Assembly: GCA_947458985.1 (NCBI GenBank)
Contig: CANHBA010000013.1
Location: 1-22,326, forward strand
DNA: 22,326 nt
Reading direction: 5' to 3'
From: Flavobacteriales bacterium
GTDB lineage: Bacteria > Bacteroidota > Bacteroidia > Flavobacteriales_D > Crocinitomicaceae
Shown here: piece by piece, positions 1 to 6,530 of the stretch
Numbering within the stretch: the stretch's first letter is position 1
Layout: each line of letters starts with the position of its first letter
The notes under the pieces: model-generated
The model's database searches: none
What the model was told of the DNA's origin: nothing
What the model saw: only the letters and a program-made list of their open reading frames with translations
Position numbers and translations under genes: made by a program

Positions 1-2
1 GA

Positions 3-773
3 ATTGTTTTGGTTCAGGCTTTAGACGTCATGATGATTGCCTATTATCTTGGGCTTGAAGCAACAGGCGTATATACAACAGTTGTTTTTCTTGCCTCCGC
101 CTTACAAGTGCCATATAAATCAGTATTGCGGGTGAGTTCTCCCTTAGTTTCTGATCATTGGAAACGCAGAGAGCTAGACCAAATCCAAGCACTTTACACC
201 AAGGTAAGTACAGTTGCGCTAGTGCTTGGCCTGACGCCATTTCTGGTCATTTGGCTGAATATTGACTTTTTATTTAGTTTCCTTAAACCCGAATTTGCCC
301 CGGGAATTTGGGTCTTTTTATTTTTGATGGCAGGGCGCTTGCTAGATATGTATTTTGGCATTAATGGCTCTATTTTTGTGACCTCCAAAAAATATAAATA
401 CGACATCATTTTTACGCTCTTGTTAATAGTAATTGTGTATGTGCTCAATACTATTTTTATTCCTAAATGGGGAATAGCAGGTGCTGCAATTTCAACATCA
501 TTTGCTTTGATTGTCTATAATGTAGGTCGCTTGATTTTTATTTGGAAGGCCTACGGATTATTGCCTTTTACAATCAATCAAGTTAAAATTATTGGTTTAG
601 CCATTATTACCTTGGCTTGCGGCATGAGCTTATCTATGTTTGTCCAGCTGAATGTTTGGTTAATGGCCAGTGCCCAACTAATTATTGTTGCGCTACTATT
701 CATAGTCCCTATTTTAAGGTTCAGATTAGACCCTGAAATTTCTAATTATTTAGGCAAAATCAAGATGCTTTAA
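3..773 (+). CDS. Polysaccharide flippase, C-terminal part (Wzx/MATE-like), cut by window edge
   Basis: The reading frame is open to the left edge: codons at 3-8 continue in frame upstream of the TTG at 9, so the true start lies outside the window and about 257 C-terminal residues are seen. They form repeated hydrophobic segments typical of membrane flippases of the polysaccharide-biosynthesis (MOP/MATE) superfamily, with the usual late pattern of a helix pair, a short basic loop (TSKKYKYD) and a helix starting near IFIPKWGIAGAAISTS, which matches the conserved G-AGAA-ST signature of these exporters. Such proteins move lipid-linked saccharide units across the inner membrane. The stop codon TAA at 771-773 overlaps the opposing stop of the pterin dehydratase gene. 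The substrate cannot be told. It is a different protein from the complete flippase at 20278-21756. Confidence 0.82.
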   Translation: MVLVQALDVMMIAYYLGLEATGVYTTVVFLASALQVPYKSVLRVSSPLVSDHWKRRELDQIQALYTKVSTVALVLGLTPFLVIWLNIDFLFSFLKPEFAPGIWVFLFLMAGRLLDMYFGINGSIFVTSKKYKYDIIFTLLLIVIVYVLNTIFIPKWGIAGAAISTSFALIVYNVGRLIFIWKAYGLLPFTINQVKIIGLAIITLACGMSLSMFVQLNVWLMASAQLIIVALLFIVPILRFRLDPEISNYLGKIKML

Positions 774-1024
774 AGCTGAGATTGCAGGGCTAATATCGCA
801 TCTAAAACACGAGCCAGCTCCCAGTCTTTTTCAGTGACTATATTTCCTGCATCGTGCGTACTCAACTGTACCTCAACTTTGTTGTATATGTTGGTCCATT
901 TCGGATGGTGGTTCAGTTTTTCGATCTCAATGCTAGCCTTTTGCATCCAGTCCATTGCTTCTAGAAAACTCGAAAATTCAAAGGTTTTATGCAATGCGTT
1001 GTTGAGTTCGGTCCAGGTGTGCAT
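770..1024 (-). CDS. Pterin-4a-carbinolamine dehydratase (4a-hydroxytetrahydrobiopterin dehydratase)
   Basis: A small cytosolic enzyme of 84 residues. It dehydrates 4a-hydroxytetrahydrobiopterin, recycling the pterin cofactor used by aromatic amino acid hydroxylases. The family signature is plain: EKLNHHPKWTNIYNKV at about residues 35-50 with the His-His pair (39-40), then LSTHDAGNIVTEKDWELA at about 54-71 with the third active-site His (57). The length is short compared with mammalian DCoH (about 100 residues), but short versions are usual in this phylum. It starts only 16 nt after paralog A ends, so it is probably read from the same transcript, though no functional link with the secreted paralogs is evident. 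A phenylalanine hydroxylase gene is not in the window, so the physiological partner is unknown. Confidence 0.9.
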   Translation of the reverse strand: MHTWTELNNALHKTFEFSSFLEAMDWMQKASIEIEKLNHHPKWTNIYNKVEVQLSTHDAGNIVTEKDWELARVLDAILALQSQL

Positions 1025-1040
1025 GGGTGAATTTGAAAAC

Positions 1041-2564
1041 TTATTCGAATGAAACCTTGTTCATGAAAAATACTTTGCGTCTGCGCTTCACATCGACATC
1101 ACCTCTATTTTTGATGTCTTGAACGCCATAAGACAAGAAGTATTTGTCGTACCAGAAAGCAATATTGCTGTAGCTGTCTTTGATTTTGTCGTTGTCATTT
1201 TCGGTATTGATCGGATTTGATGTTTTTTCATTGAGAATTTCACCATCAAAAGAAAAGGATTTAGAATAGATATTTTTACCGTCGGCATAGACCAATTGAA
1301 TGCTGTTTTGTTCTTTGCCAGCAATGCGGATAAAAGTTCTAGCCACAAATGGTTTGTACCACAAGTACATCTTAAACACTTGGCTCCAAAGCATTTCACC
1401 TTCTCTACTGAATTTGGCTATCATGGCGTGTGTATACTGATAGCCATCAAAGACTTGTACTGTAGTAGTAGTAGTTTTACCACCAGAAGTAGTGGTGCGC
1501 GTTTCAGTGCGGTAGGTAGGGTAATAGGCTTCAGTAATGAGTAGAAAATCGTCGTCGACCGGAATTAAGTTGTGCATCACAAGTAATTCTGCTGCTTCTA
1601 ATTCTTTTCCTCGACTTTCCTTACGTTCTTTTTTGTTTTCTATGCGTCTTTGGGCTCGTTCTGGTAAGTAATCCAAATAGTTTGGAATATCTAAAAAGTT
1701 ATAAGAAGTCATATCTGTAATTTCTCCGTCACTGGAAGTTCCGAAGTAAATTCCGGTATTGGCGCTATAAGGGCCATTTCCGTAAGTTCCGGCAATTACG
1801 AGATCTTCTTGACCAACCTGGCCAACTGTAATCGATTTGACGAACCTACCCTCGCTTTCATCAATTTTCATTGGTGCATTTAATTGACCTTCTAGATCGG
1901 CATCTATTAAATAAGCATGTGAAATTCTACTTGTTTCAATAACCCACAGTGAGATATAGAATTTTTTTACCTCTTCTAAATACTGCATATTCGTCGCAAT
2001 AATTCGTCCTGGCTTGAAGTTTTCAATAAAAATTGGTGTTGCAGTTACGGTTTGGCTTTCTAAATCAAACAGTAAAAATTGCATTCCAGATTTACTGAAA
2101 CCCATTGCTGCTGCTTGTTGCCCTACTACATGGAGATAGTCAATTCCACGAAATTTAATATCACCATTGTATTCAATATCAATTTGCTTGGTCGATTTAT
2201 CTTTAACATCAAATTGGTAAATACAAATTGGTTTTTTCTTTCGTCTAAATGCAAGGTGATAGATATCATCCTCAGTTTCAAAAGTGGAAACAATAGGTAA
2301 TTTTAAATCTATTTCAATCGGATCAGTTTCTTCCAATTCTAAATCTGTATTGTATAAATCGTGGTGTAACAGAGCCTTATATTTTACACCACCTTCTCTG
2401 CTGAAGCTTTTTACAACTACCCCGTTTTTACCCATAGGGAAAACTTCTTCATTGAAGCGGTCATCCTTGAGTTCGATTTCAACGCGTTTTTCGGAGGTTT
2501 TGAGTTCTTGCCCGAAAGAGAAAGTGCAAATTAAAAGGAGGGAGAGGATAATCAGGTGTTTCAT
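1041..2564 (-). CDS. Secreted paralog A: uncharacterised family protein of 507 residues
   Basis: I do not recognise a named function. The chosen ATG at 2564 gives a clean signal peptide (MKHLIILSLLLICTFSFGQ, cleavage near the FGQ); starting at 2600 would place 12 polar or aromatic residues before it. The mature protein is rich in short beta-strand-like segments with recurring turns such as FDLESQT, ISVGQVG-like and SFDGEIL, which suggests a beta-propeller-like fold (inference). Around residues 300-330 there is a very basic helical stretch (ERAQRRIENKKERKESRGKE), then an EAYYPTYRTETRT motif, a run of threonines, and FDGYQYTHAMIAKF. It is a close paralog of the gene at 4888-6408, with about 80% identity by eye over the last 220 residues and roughly half before that, and a remote one of 2648-4120. 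It is third of three family members on this strand. Confidence 0.85.
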   Translation of the reverse strand: MKHLIILSLLLICTFSFGQELKTSEKRVEIELKDDRFNEEVFPMGKNGVVVKSFSREGGVKYKALLHHDLYNTDLELEETDPIEIDLKLPIVSTFETEDDIYHLAFRRKKKPICIYQFDVKDKSTKQIDIEYNGDIKFRGIDYLHVVGQQAAAMGFSKSGMQFLLFDLESQTVTATPIFIENFKPGRIIATNMQYLEEVKKFYISLWVIETSRISHAYLIDADLEGQLNAPMKIDESEGRFVKSITVGQVGQEDLVIAGTYGNGPYSANTGIYFGTSSDGEITDMTSYNFLDIPNYLDYLPERAQRRIENKKERKESRGKELEAAELLVMHNLIPVDDDFLLITEAYYPTYRTETRTTTSGGKTTTTTVQVFDGYQYTHAMIAKFSREGEMLWSQVFKMYLWYKPFVARTFIRIAGKEQNSIQLVYADGKNIYSKSFSFDGEILNEKTSNPINTENDNDKIKDSYSNIAFWYDKYFLSYGVQDIKNRGDVDVKRRRKVFFMNKVSFE

Positions 2565-2577
2565 TGGATATTTATAA

Positions 2578-2600
2578 AAGGTCAAAAATTTTAAGGTCAA
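2578..2600. repeat. Short direct repeat upstream of paralog A
   Basis: AAGGTCAA occurs at 2578-2585 and again at 2593-2600, one and a half helical turns apart, 14-36 nt upstream of the paralog A start in the 83-nt gap after paralog B. Same-side spacing would need about 10 or 21 nt, so a dimeric activator site is not strongly suggested. The same gap holds a weak 5-bp inverted repeat (2614-2628). It may be chance in AT-rich DNA. Confidence 0.25.
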
Positions 2601-2647
2601 TTATCGTTTTGTTCTAATGATGAATTAGTATTAAAATTTGAATAAAA

Positions 2648-4120
2648 TTATATTGCAATCTTTTTTATTTCTATTCTGCTCCTTAAGACATGGTATCCAA
2701 GAAAAACATTATTGGTAAGGTGATAAACTCTAGATTTTTCTTGAAACATTTCAAATTCAAGCAGATATTGTTTTTTGAAAAATTTTGACTCAACTACGGG
2801 TAATCCTGCTTCTCCTTTTGCATCAAAGCTTTTGTACGCGAGTTCACCAATGCCAATATAACACATCTGCACCTTTTCTTTGTCATCTATGGTATAAGCC
2901 AAATGTTTGCTCAAATACCTAGGAGTATAGTCTTGTGAAATATCAAAACAATTATTCCAAACTAAGTTCATATTTTGATCAAATTTTAAAACAAAAGCTG
3001 CATCGCTATCGTAACCTGAAAGTTTTTGGGATACTCGACCGGTTTTTGGATCAATAACCGATGAAAACATTGGGTACATTTTCTCTAAGATCATGTAAAA
3101 GCCATCTTTGATAGCTATCGCGTCATGAAAAGTGAATTGTGTGTTGAAGGCAGGAACTTCTTTTTTCGGAGCTTTGTTGAAATTATTTTTCCATGTTTCG
3201 CCATAACAGGTGTTATCGAGTACATCGACCGCATCTTCAAATTCCATATCTGAAATACGCTCAACAGTGAAAGGCACCTTGAAGATGCTCAATTGGTTGT
3301 TATCACGGTAAGTACAGATTCCTATTAAGAAAAATTCATTCGGGCCTTTTTCTATAAAACGATAAGACAATTGCAGCATATTTGGATCAAGATACAAGAA
3401 GTGATCTTTAAGGAGTTTACCTTGGGTGTCATAAATGAGTATATGTTCATCTCCAGTCATCATTCCTTGTCGTATAGAAATAGCTGCTACAATGACATTA
3501 GATTGCTTCATGTAGGTCAATGACATGCAGGTTACATTATTGTTATCTTGCCCATCAATAACTATCGGAAATGTAGTGAGCGTTTTATTTTCGAAATCAA
3601 AGAAATTGATGCCTTTTATTTTTTTTCCTTTTTTGTTTCCAAACATGAATGGTTTCCAAAGTTGTGAGCAAGCCACCCATCCTTTATCGGTTTGTGTAAA
3701 AAAATCAAGTTCTGTTGAGGTATTTGGGTCCCAATCGAATGAATTTTCAGAGAATTCTTTGGTTTCGGCATCGTAATAATAGGATTTTGTCAAAAGTTTG
3801 TTTTGGCCAAAAAAGTATACACGGTTATGTTCATCAGAAAAGCCGCCGTTCATTTCAAGACCAGAAATATCAATTTTTTCCTCTTTTAAGAGGGTAAATT
3901 CATTGGTATAATGTTGAAGCACTAGTGAATTTTTCCCTGTTAGTGTACCATCCTCAAATACCACGGCAAACGAATTGTTTTTGAAGATGAATAATTGTGG
4001 TTCGCGCCCATCGTTGATCATGTATGGAATATCAATTTCAAAAATGCTTGTGTCAACGGTATTCTGGCCGAAAGAGAAACCAAAAACTAAAAGAAAAGAG
4101 AGAATAAATACGGCTTTCAT
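2648..4120 (-). CDS. Secreted paralog B: divergent member of the A/B/C family, 490 residues
   Basis: The product has a signal peptide almost identical to that of paralog C (MKAVFILSFLLVFGFSFGQ against MKAIFILSFVLATTFVFGQ), and the first codons and upstream DNA also match, so B and C are related by duplication that included the promoter region. The mature part has diverged far, but the order of landmarks is kept: a DGFYMILEKMYP segment aligns with DDFLLITEAYYP of A, GYDSDAAFVLKFDQNMNLVW with GYQYTHAMIAKFSREGEMLW, and a YKSFDAKGEA turn with YSKSFSFDGEI. The basic helix and poly-threonine loop of A and C are missing. Many short hydrophobic strands separated by Gly/Asp/Asn turns suggest a beta-propeller-like secreted domain (inference). 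The function is unknown. No lipobox or T9SS sorting domain is visible, so the mature protein is probably periplasmic. Confidence 0.85.
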   Translation of the reverse strand: MKAVFILSFLLVFGFSFGQNTVDTSIFEIDIPYMINDGREPQLFIFKNNSFAVVFEDGTLTGKNSLVLQHYTNEFTLLKEEKIDISGLEMNGGFSDEHNRVYFFGQNKLLTKSYYYDAETKEFSENSFDWDPNTSTELDFFTQTDKGWVACSQLWKPFMFGNKKGKKIKGINFFDFENKTLTTFPIVIDGQDNNNVTCMSLTYMKQSNVIVAAISIRQGMMTGDEHILIYDTQGKLLKDHFLYLDPNMLQLSYRFIEKGPNEFFLIGICTYRDNNQLSIFKVPFTVERISDMEFEDAVDVLDNTCYGETWKNNFNKAPKKEVPAFNTQFTFHDAIAIKDGFYMILEKMYPMFSSVIDPKTGRVSQKLSGYDSDAAFVLKFDQNMNLVWNNCFDISQDYTPRYLSKHLAYTIDDKEKVQMCYIGIGELAYKSFDAKGEAGLPVVESKFFKKQYLLEFEMFQEKSRVYHLTNNVFLGYHVLRSRIEIKKIAI

Positions 4121-4150
4121 AAAAATATTGCAAAGAATTATAGAAAAGCC

Positions 4151-4212
4151 AAATTACAAAAGTCTGTATAGACAAAATGTAGTATTTGTTCTACATTTTG
4201 TCTGAACTTTTA
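4151..4212 (-). promoter_or_regulatory. Upstream block of paralog B, homologous to the one upstream of paralog C
   Basis: This block begins 31 nt upstream of the paralog B start. It aligns with 6442-6504 upstream of paralog C: an identical AAATTACA, then 37 of 54 positions identical with one single-base gap, ending in the shared GTCTRAACTTT. It contains the 13-bp inverted repeat at 4170-4203 and, on the minus strand, TTTTG followed 16 nt later by TAATTTGG, a rough match to the Bacteroidota -33/-7 promoter elements. Conserved non-coding sequence in two otherwise diverged paralogs argues for a regulatory role. Promoter identity is inferred. Confidence 0.5.
4170..4203. repeat. Perfect 13-bp inverted repeat with 8-nt spacer
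   Basis: The arms AGACAAAATGTAG (4170-4182) and CTACATTTTGTCT (4191-4203) are exact reverse complements around TATTTGTT. The element lies 28 nt past the stop of the L,D-transpeptidase gene and 49 nt before the start of paralog B, so it could be a DNA operator for B, or an RNA hairpin that ends or protects the upstream transcript. There is no run of T directly after the stem on the minus strand, which weakens the terminator reading. Confidence 0.7.
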
Positions 4213-4215
4213 GAT

Positions 4216-4231
4216 CGCTATTTTAATAGCG
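4216..4231 (-). terminator. Small hairpin directly after the L,D-transpeptidase stop codon
   Basis: CGCTATT (4216-4222) and AATAGCG (4225-4231) are perfectly complementary; with a realistic loop the stem is 6 bp. It abuts the stop codon at 4232-4234. No U-tract follows on the minus strand, so it is at best a weak or partial terminator or a 3' mRNA stabiliser. Confidence 0.3.
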
Positions 4232-4867
4232 TTAGTTTTTTCCGTAAACATAGATTCCGACTCCACCAGACATCATTTCGATGAGTTCGTCTGAAACATC
4301 CTCGGGTAAGGTAAGGCAGCCAAAACTCCGTCCGAGTTTGCCATTTTCAAGTATAAATGCTTCATTGGCATAGGCCGCCCTATGAATGACGATATCTCGT
4401 TTGCGCACATTTGAATTTTTTTGAGGTTCCAAGCCGTCGAGCCGCACAGAAAGATCATGAGCACCACAGTACGTTTCGGCTGTATGGTATAAGCCTAAAC
4501 TAGATTGGTAGCTTCCGTTCACATTCGAAAAGCGGTTTGCAAATAATGTTCCTGAATTGACACCATGAGCAACGTAGGTATGTAGGATGAGTTCACCTTT
4601 GTTCAAATCAAGGAAGTAAAATCTTTTGTTTGTGGAAGGTTGGGTGTAGTCTACAATGATGATTTTATCCTTGCAAATAGCGCTGTCTTGAGCGAGTATT
4701 TTTTGAACTCCAACCCTAAAAATGGGATAGGCCAAGCTCTGGTCTTGCTTCAGGCAGTTTGTGTAAAGTCCTTTGATTTCTTGATCGGTAAGGCCTGTTT
4801 TTTGGGCTGAAACGGAGCTGAAATAAAGACCAAAAAGTATGAAATAAACAAAAAACTTATTGAACAC
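4232..4867 (-). CDS. Secreted murein L,D-transpeptidase-like protein (YkuD_2 type)
   Basis: A protein of 211 residues with a signal peptide (about 1-22, ending VSAQ), beginning at a GTG codon. The catalytic domain fits the Bacteroidota murein L,D-transpeptidase (YkuD_2) family: VAHGVNSGTLFANRFSN (99-115), SSLGLYHTAETYCGAHDLS (122-140), RLDGLEP, DIVIHRAAYAN (158-168) with the active-site His 162, and GRSFGCLTLPED (179-190) with the nucleophile Cys 184. Such enzymes act in the periplasm on peptide stems, making 3-3 cross-links or attaching proteins to murein. The residue after the catalytic GC is Leu where Pro is usual, and Arg follows the His where Gly is common, so substrate or activity may differ. 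It starts 20 nt after paralog C ends, so it is almost certainly cotranscribed with it. Confidence 0.88.
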   Translation of the reverse strand: MFNKFFVYFILFGLYFSSVSAQKTGLTDQEIKGLYTNCLKQDQSLAYPIFRVGVQKILAQDSAICKDKIIIVDYTQPSTNKRFYFLDLNKGELILHTYVAHGVNSGTLFANRFSNVNGSYQSSLGLYHTAETYCGAHDLSVRLDGLEPQKNSNVRKRDIVIHRAAYANEAFILENGKLGRSFGCLTLPEDVSDELIEMMSGGVGIYVYGKN

Positions 4868-4887
4868 TTTATGGAGTTATGAATTTC

Positions 4888-6408
4888 TTACTCAAACGAA
4901 ACCTTATTCAAGAAGAGAACGGTGCGCTTGCGTTTGACATCGTCGTCGACCTTATTTTTGATGGACTGTACGCCGTAAGACAAGAAGAATTTGTCGTACC
5001 AGAAGTAGATGTTACTATAGGTTCCCTTCACTTTGTCGTTTTCGTTGGTGGTGTTAATTGGGTTTGAAGTTTTTTCATTGAGGATTTCACCAGTGAAAGA
5101 AAACGACTTGGAGTAGATGTTGCGGCCATCGGCGTATACCAATTGAATGCTATTTTGCTCTTTTGCTGCGATACGAATAAAGGACTTTGCCACCATTGGT
5201 TTGTACCATAGGTACATGTTGAAAACTTGGCTCCAGATGAGTTCACCTTGTGCATTGAATTTGGCAATCATGGCGTGGGTATATTGGTAACCATCAAAAA
5301 CTTGTACAGTTGTAGTAGTTGCTTTACCGTTGACGTACGTTGTGCGGGTTTCAGTTCTATACGTTGGGTAATAGGCCTCGGTGATGAGTAAAAAATCGTT
5401 GTCAACAGCAATGAGGTCGTGCATGACAAGGAGTTGATTTGCTTGTAGTTCTTTACCTCTTTTTGCTTTGCGCTCTTTTTTGCTTTCGATGCGTTGTTGG
5501 CTTCTTTCCGGAAGAAAATCAAGGTAGTTAGGGATGTCTAAAAAATTGTAGGTATTGATATTGGCGATGTTTCCGTCAGTGGAACTGGCAAAATAAATAC
5601 CGTTGTTTGGGCCAAGTACAGTACTTCCGTAGGTTCCGGCAATAGCAACTTCATCAGAACCAACCGCACCCACTGTAATGGATTTAATGATTTTTTCGCC
5701 GCCTTCATCAATAATTTGTGGCGCTGACATTTTACCATCTAGATCTATGGTTACTAAATAAGCAAACGAAACCATTCTCGATTTAATCACTCTAAGTGAA
5801 AGATAAAATTTATGGGCATCTTCTAAATACTGCAGATTAATTGGTGCAGTGCGGCGTTGTTTGAAACCCTCCACAAGTATGGGTGTTGCTGTAGCGGTTT
5901 GGGTTTGTAAATCAAATAAAAGAAATGAAGCACCATTTTTACCTTGCCCTATTGCTGCAGCTTTGTTTCCTACTACATAAAAAGAATGGATACTCAAAAA
6001 GTTGGTTTTACCATCGAATTCGATATCAATACGCTTGGTTGTTTTGTTTTTGACATCGAATTGATAGATGTACATGGGCATATTGCGTTTGTAAGCCACA
6101 TGATAAATACATTCTTCTCCTTCAAAAGTGGCAACAATTGGATGCGTTGCATCGAAGTCAATAGGATCTGTTTCGTATAATTCGAGGTCGGTATTGTAGA
6201 GATCGTGATGTAAGTAATAGTTGCTTCTTAAACCACCATCTTTACTCATGCTCCTGACGACAACGCCGTATTGCCCCATTGTGTATACTTGTTCATCATA
6301 ACGGCCGTCCTTGAGGTCGATCTCGATGCGTTTTTCAGTGGTTTTGAGTTGTTGACCGAAAACAAAAGTTGTTGCTAAAACAAAAGAGAGAATAAATATT
6401 GCTTTCAT
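4888..6408 (-). CDS. Secreted paralog C: uncharacterised family protein of 506 residues
   Basis: This is the first gene of the minus-strand run and a full-length sibling of the gene at 1041-2564 (507 residues). The signal peptide is MKAIFILSFVLATTFVFGQ. From about residue 287 (YNFLDIPNYLD) to the end, roughly four of five residues match paralog A, including the basic helix ERSQQRIESKKERKAKRGKE (301-320), EAYYPTYRTETRT (344-356), a four-threonine stretch (364-367), FDGYQYTHAMIAKF (371-384) and the terminal LNKVSFE. The N-terminal part is clearly less alike. The codons differ at many synonymous sites, so the similarity is kept by selection and is not a recent copy. There is no transmembrane anchor, lipobox or T9SS sorting domain. 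I infer a periplasmic beta-rich protein that may act with the adjacent transpeptidase; the biochemical role is unknown. Confidence 0.87.
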   Translation of the reverse strand: MKAIFILSFVLATTFVFGQQLKTTEKRIEIDLKDGRYDEQVYTMGQYGVVVRSMSKDGGLRSNYYLHHDLYNTDLELYETDPIDFDATHPIVATFEGEECIYHVAYKRNMPMYIYQFDVKNKTTKRIDIEFDGKTNFLSIHSFYVVGNKAAAIGQGKNGASFLLFDLQTQTATATPILVEGFKQRRTAPINLQYLEDAHKFYLSLRVIKSRMVSFAYLVTIDLDGKMSAPQIIDEGGEKIIKSITVGAVGSDEVAIAGTYGSTVLGPNNGIYFASSTDGNIANINTYNFLDIPNYLDFLPERSQQRIESKKERKAKRGKELQANQLLVMHDLIAVDNDFLLITEAYYPTYRTETRTTYVNGKATTTTVQVFDGYQYTHAMIAKFNAQGELIWSQVFNMYLWYKPMVAKSFIRIAAKEQNSIQLVYADGRNIYSKSFSFTGEILNEKTSNPINTTNENDKVKGTYSNIYFWYDKFFLSYGVQSIKNKVDDDVKRKRTVLFLNKVSFE

Positions 6409-6441
6409 AAAGGGATAATGCGCATAAATAATAGTAAAGCT

Positions 6442-6504
6442 AAATTACATAAAGTCTAGGTAGAAACAGCATGATATATATTCTATAATTCGTCTAAACT
6501 TTTC
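6442..6504 (-). promoter_or_regulatory. Upstream block of paralog C, homologous to the block upstream of paralog B
   Basis: It begins 34 nt upstream of the paralog C start, nearly the same distance as the related block at 4151-4212 from paralog B. AAATTACA, AAAGTCT, TAGA, TTCTA and GTCTRAACTTT are kept in order and spacing, while the long palindrome seen upstream of B is not perfect here. It lies in the 122-nt divergent region shared with dxr, so it could also influence that gene. Confidence 0.45.
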
Positions 6505-6519
6505 TTTCGGGTCTTTTGT

Positions 6520-6527
6520 TACTTTTG
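6520..6527 (+). promoter_or_regulatory. TAnnTTTG promoter box for dxr (predicted leaderless)
   Basis: TACTTTTG matches the Bacteroidota -7 consensus TAnnTTTG and ends 3 nt before the dxr ATG at 6531. Transcription would be expected to start at or next to the A of the ATG, giving a leaderless mRNA. I do not see a clear -33 TTTG at the usual distance. Confidence 0.5.
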
Positions 6528-6530
6528 TCT

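Noticed and set aside
1451..1470. GTA trinucleotide run in paralog A, considered as a phase-variable repeat
   Set aside because: The unit is 3 nt, so length changes stay in frame. It encodes a threonine loop that paralog C also has with different codons.
2565..2600. N-terminal extension of paralog A to 2600
   Set aside because: It would put 12 residues in front of a clean signal peptide that starts at 2564 and aligns with the starts of B and C.
4879..5067. Plus-strand frame of 62 codons antisense to the end of paralog C
   Set aside because: It mirrors a conserved coding region and has no independent support.
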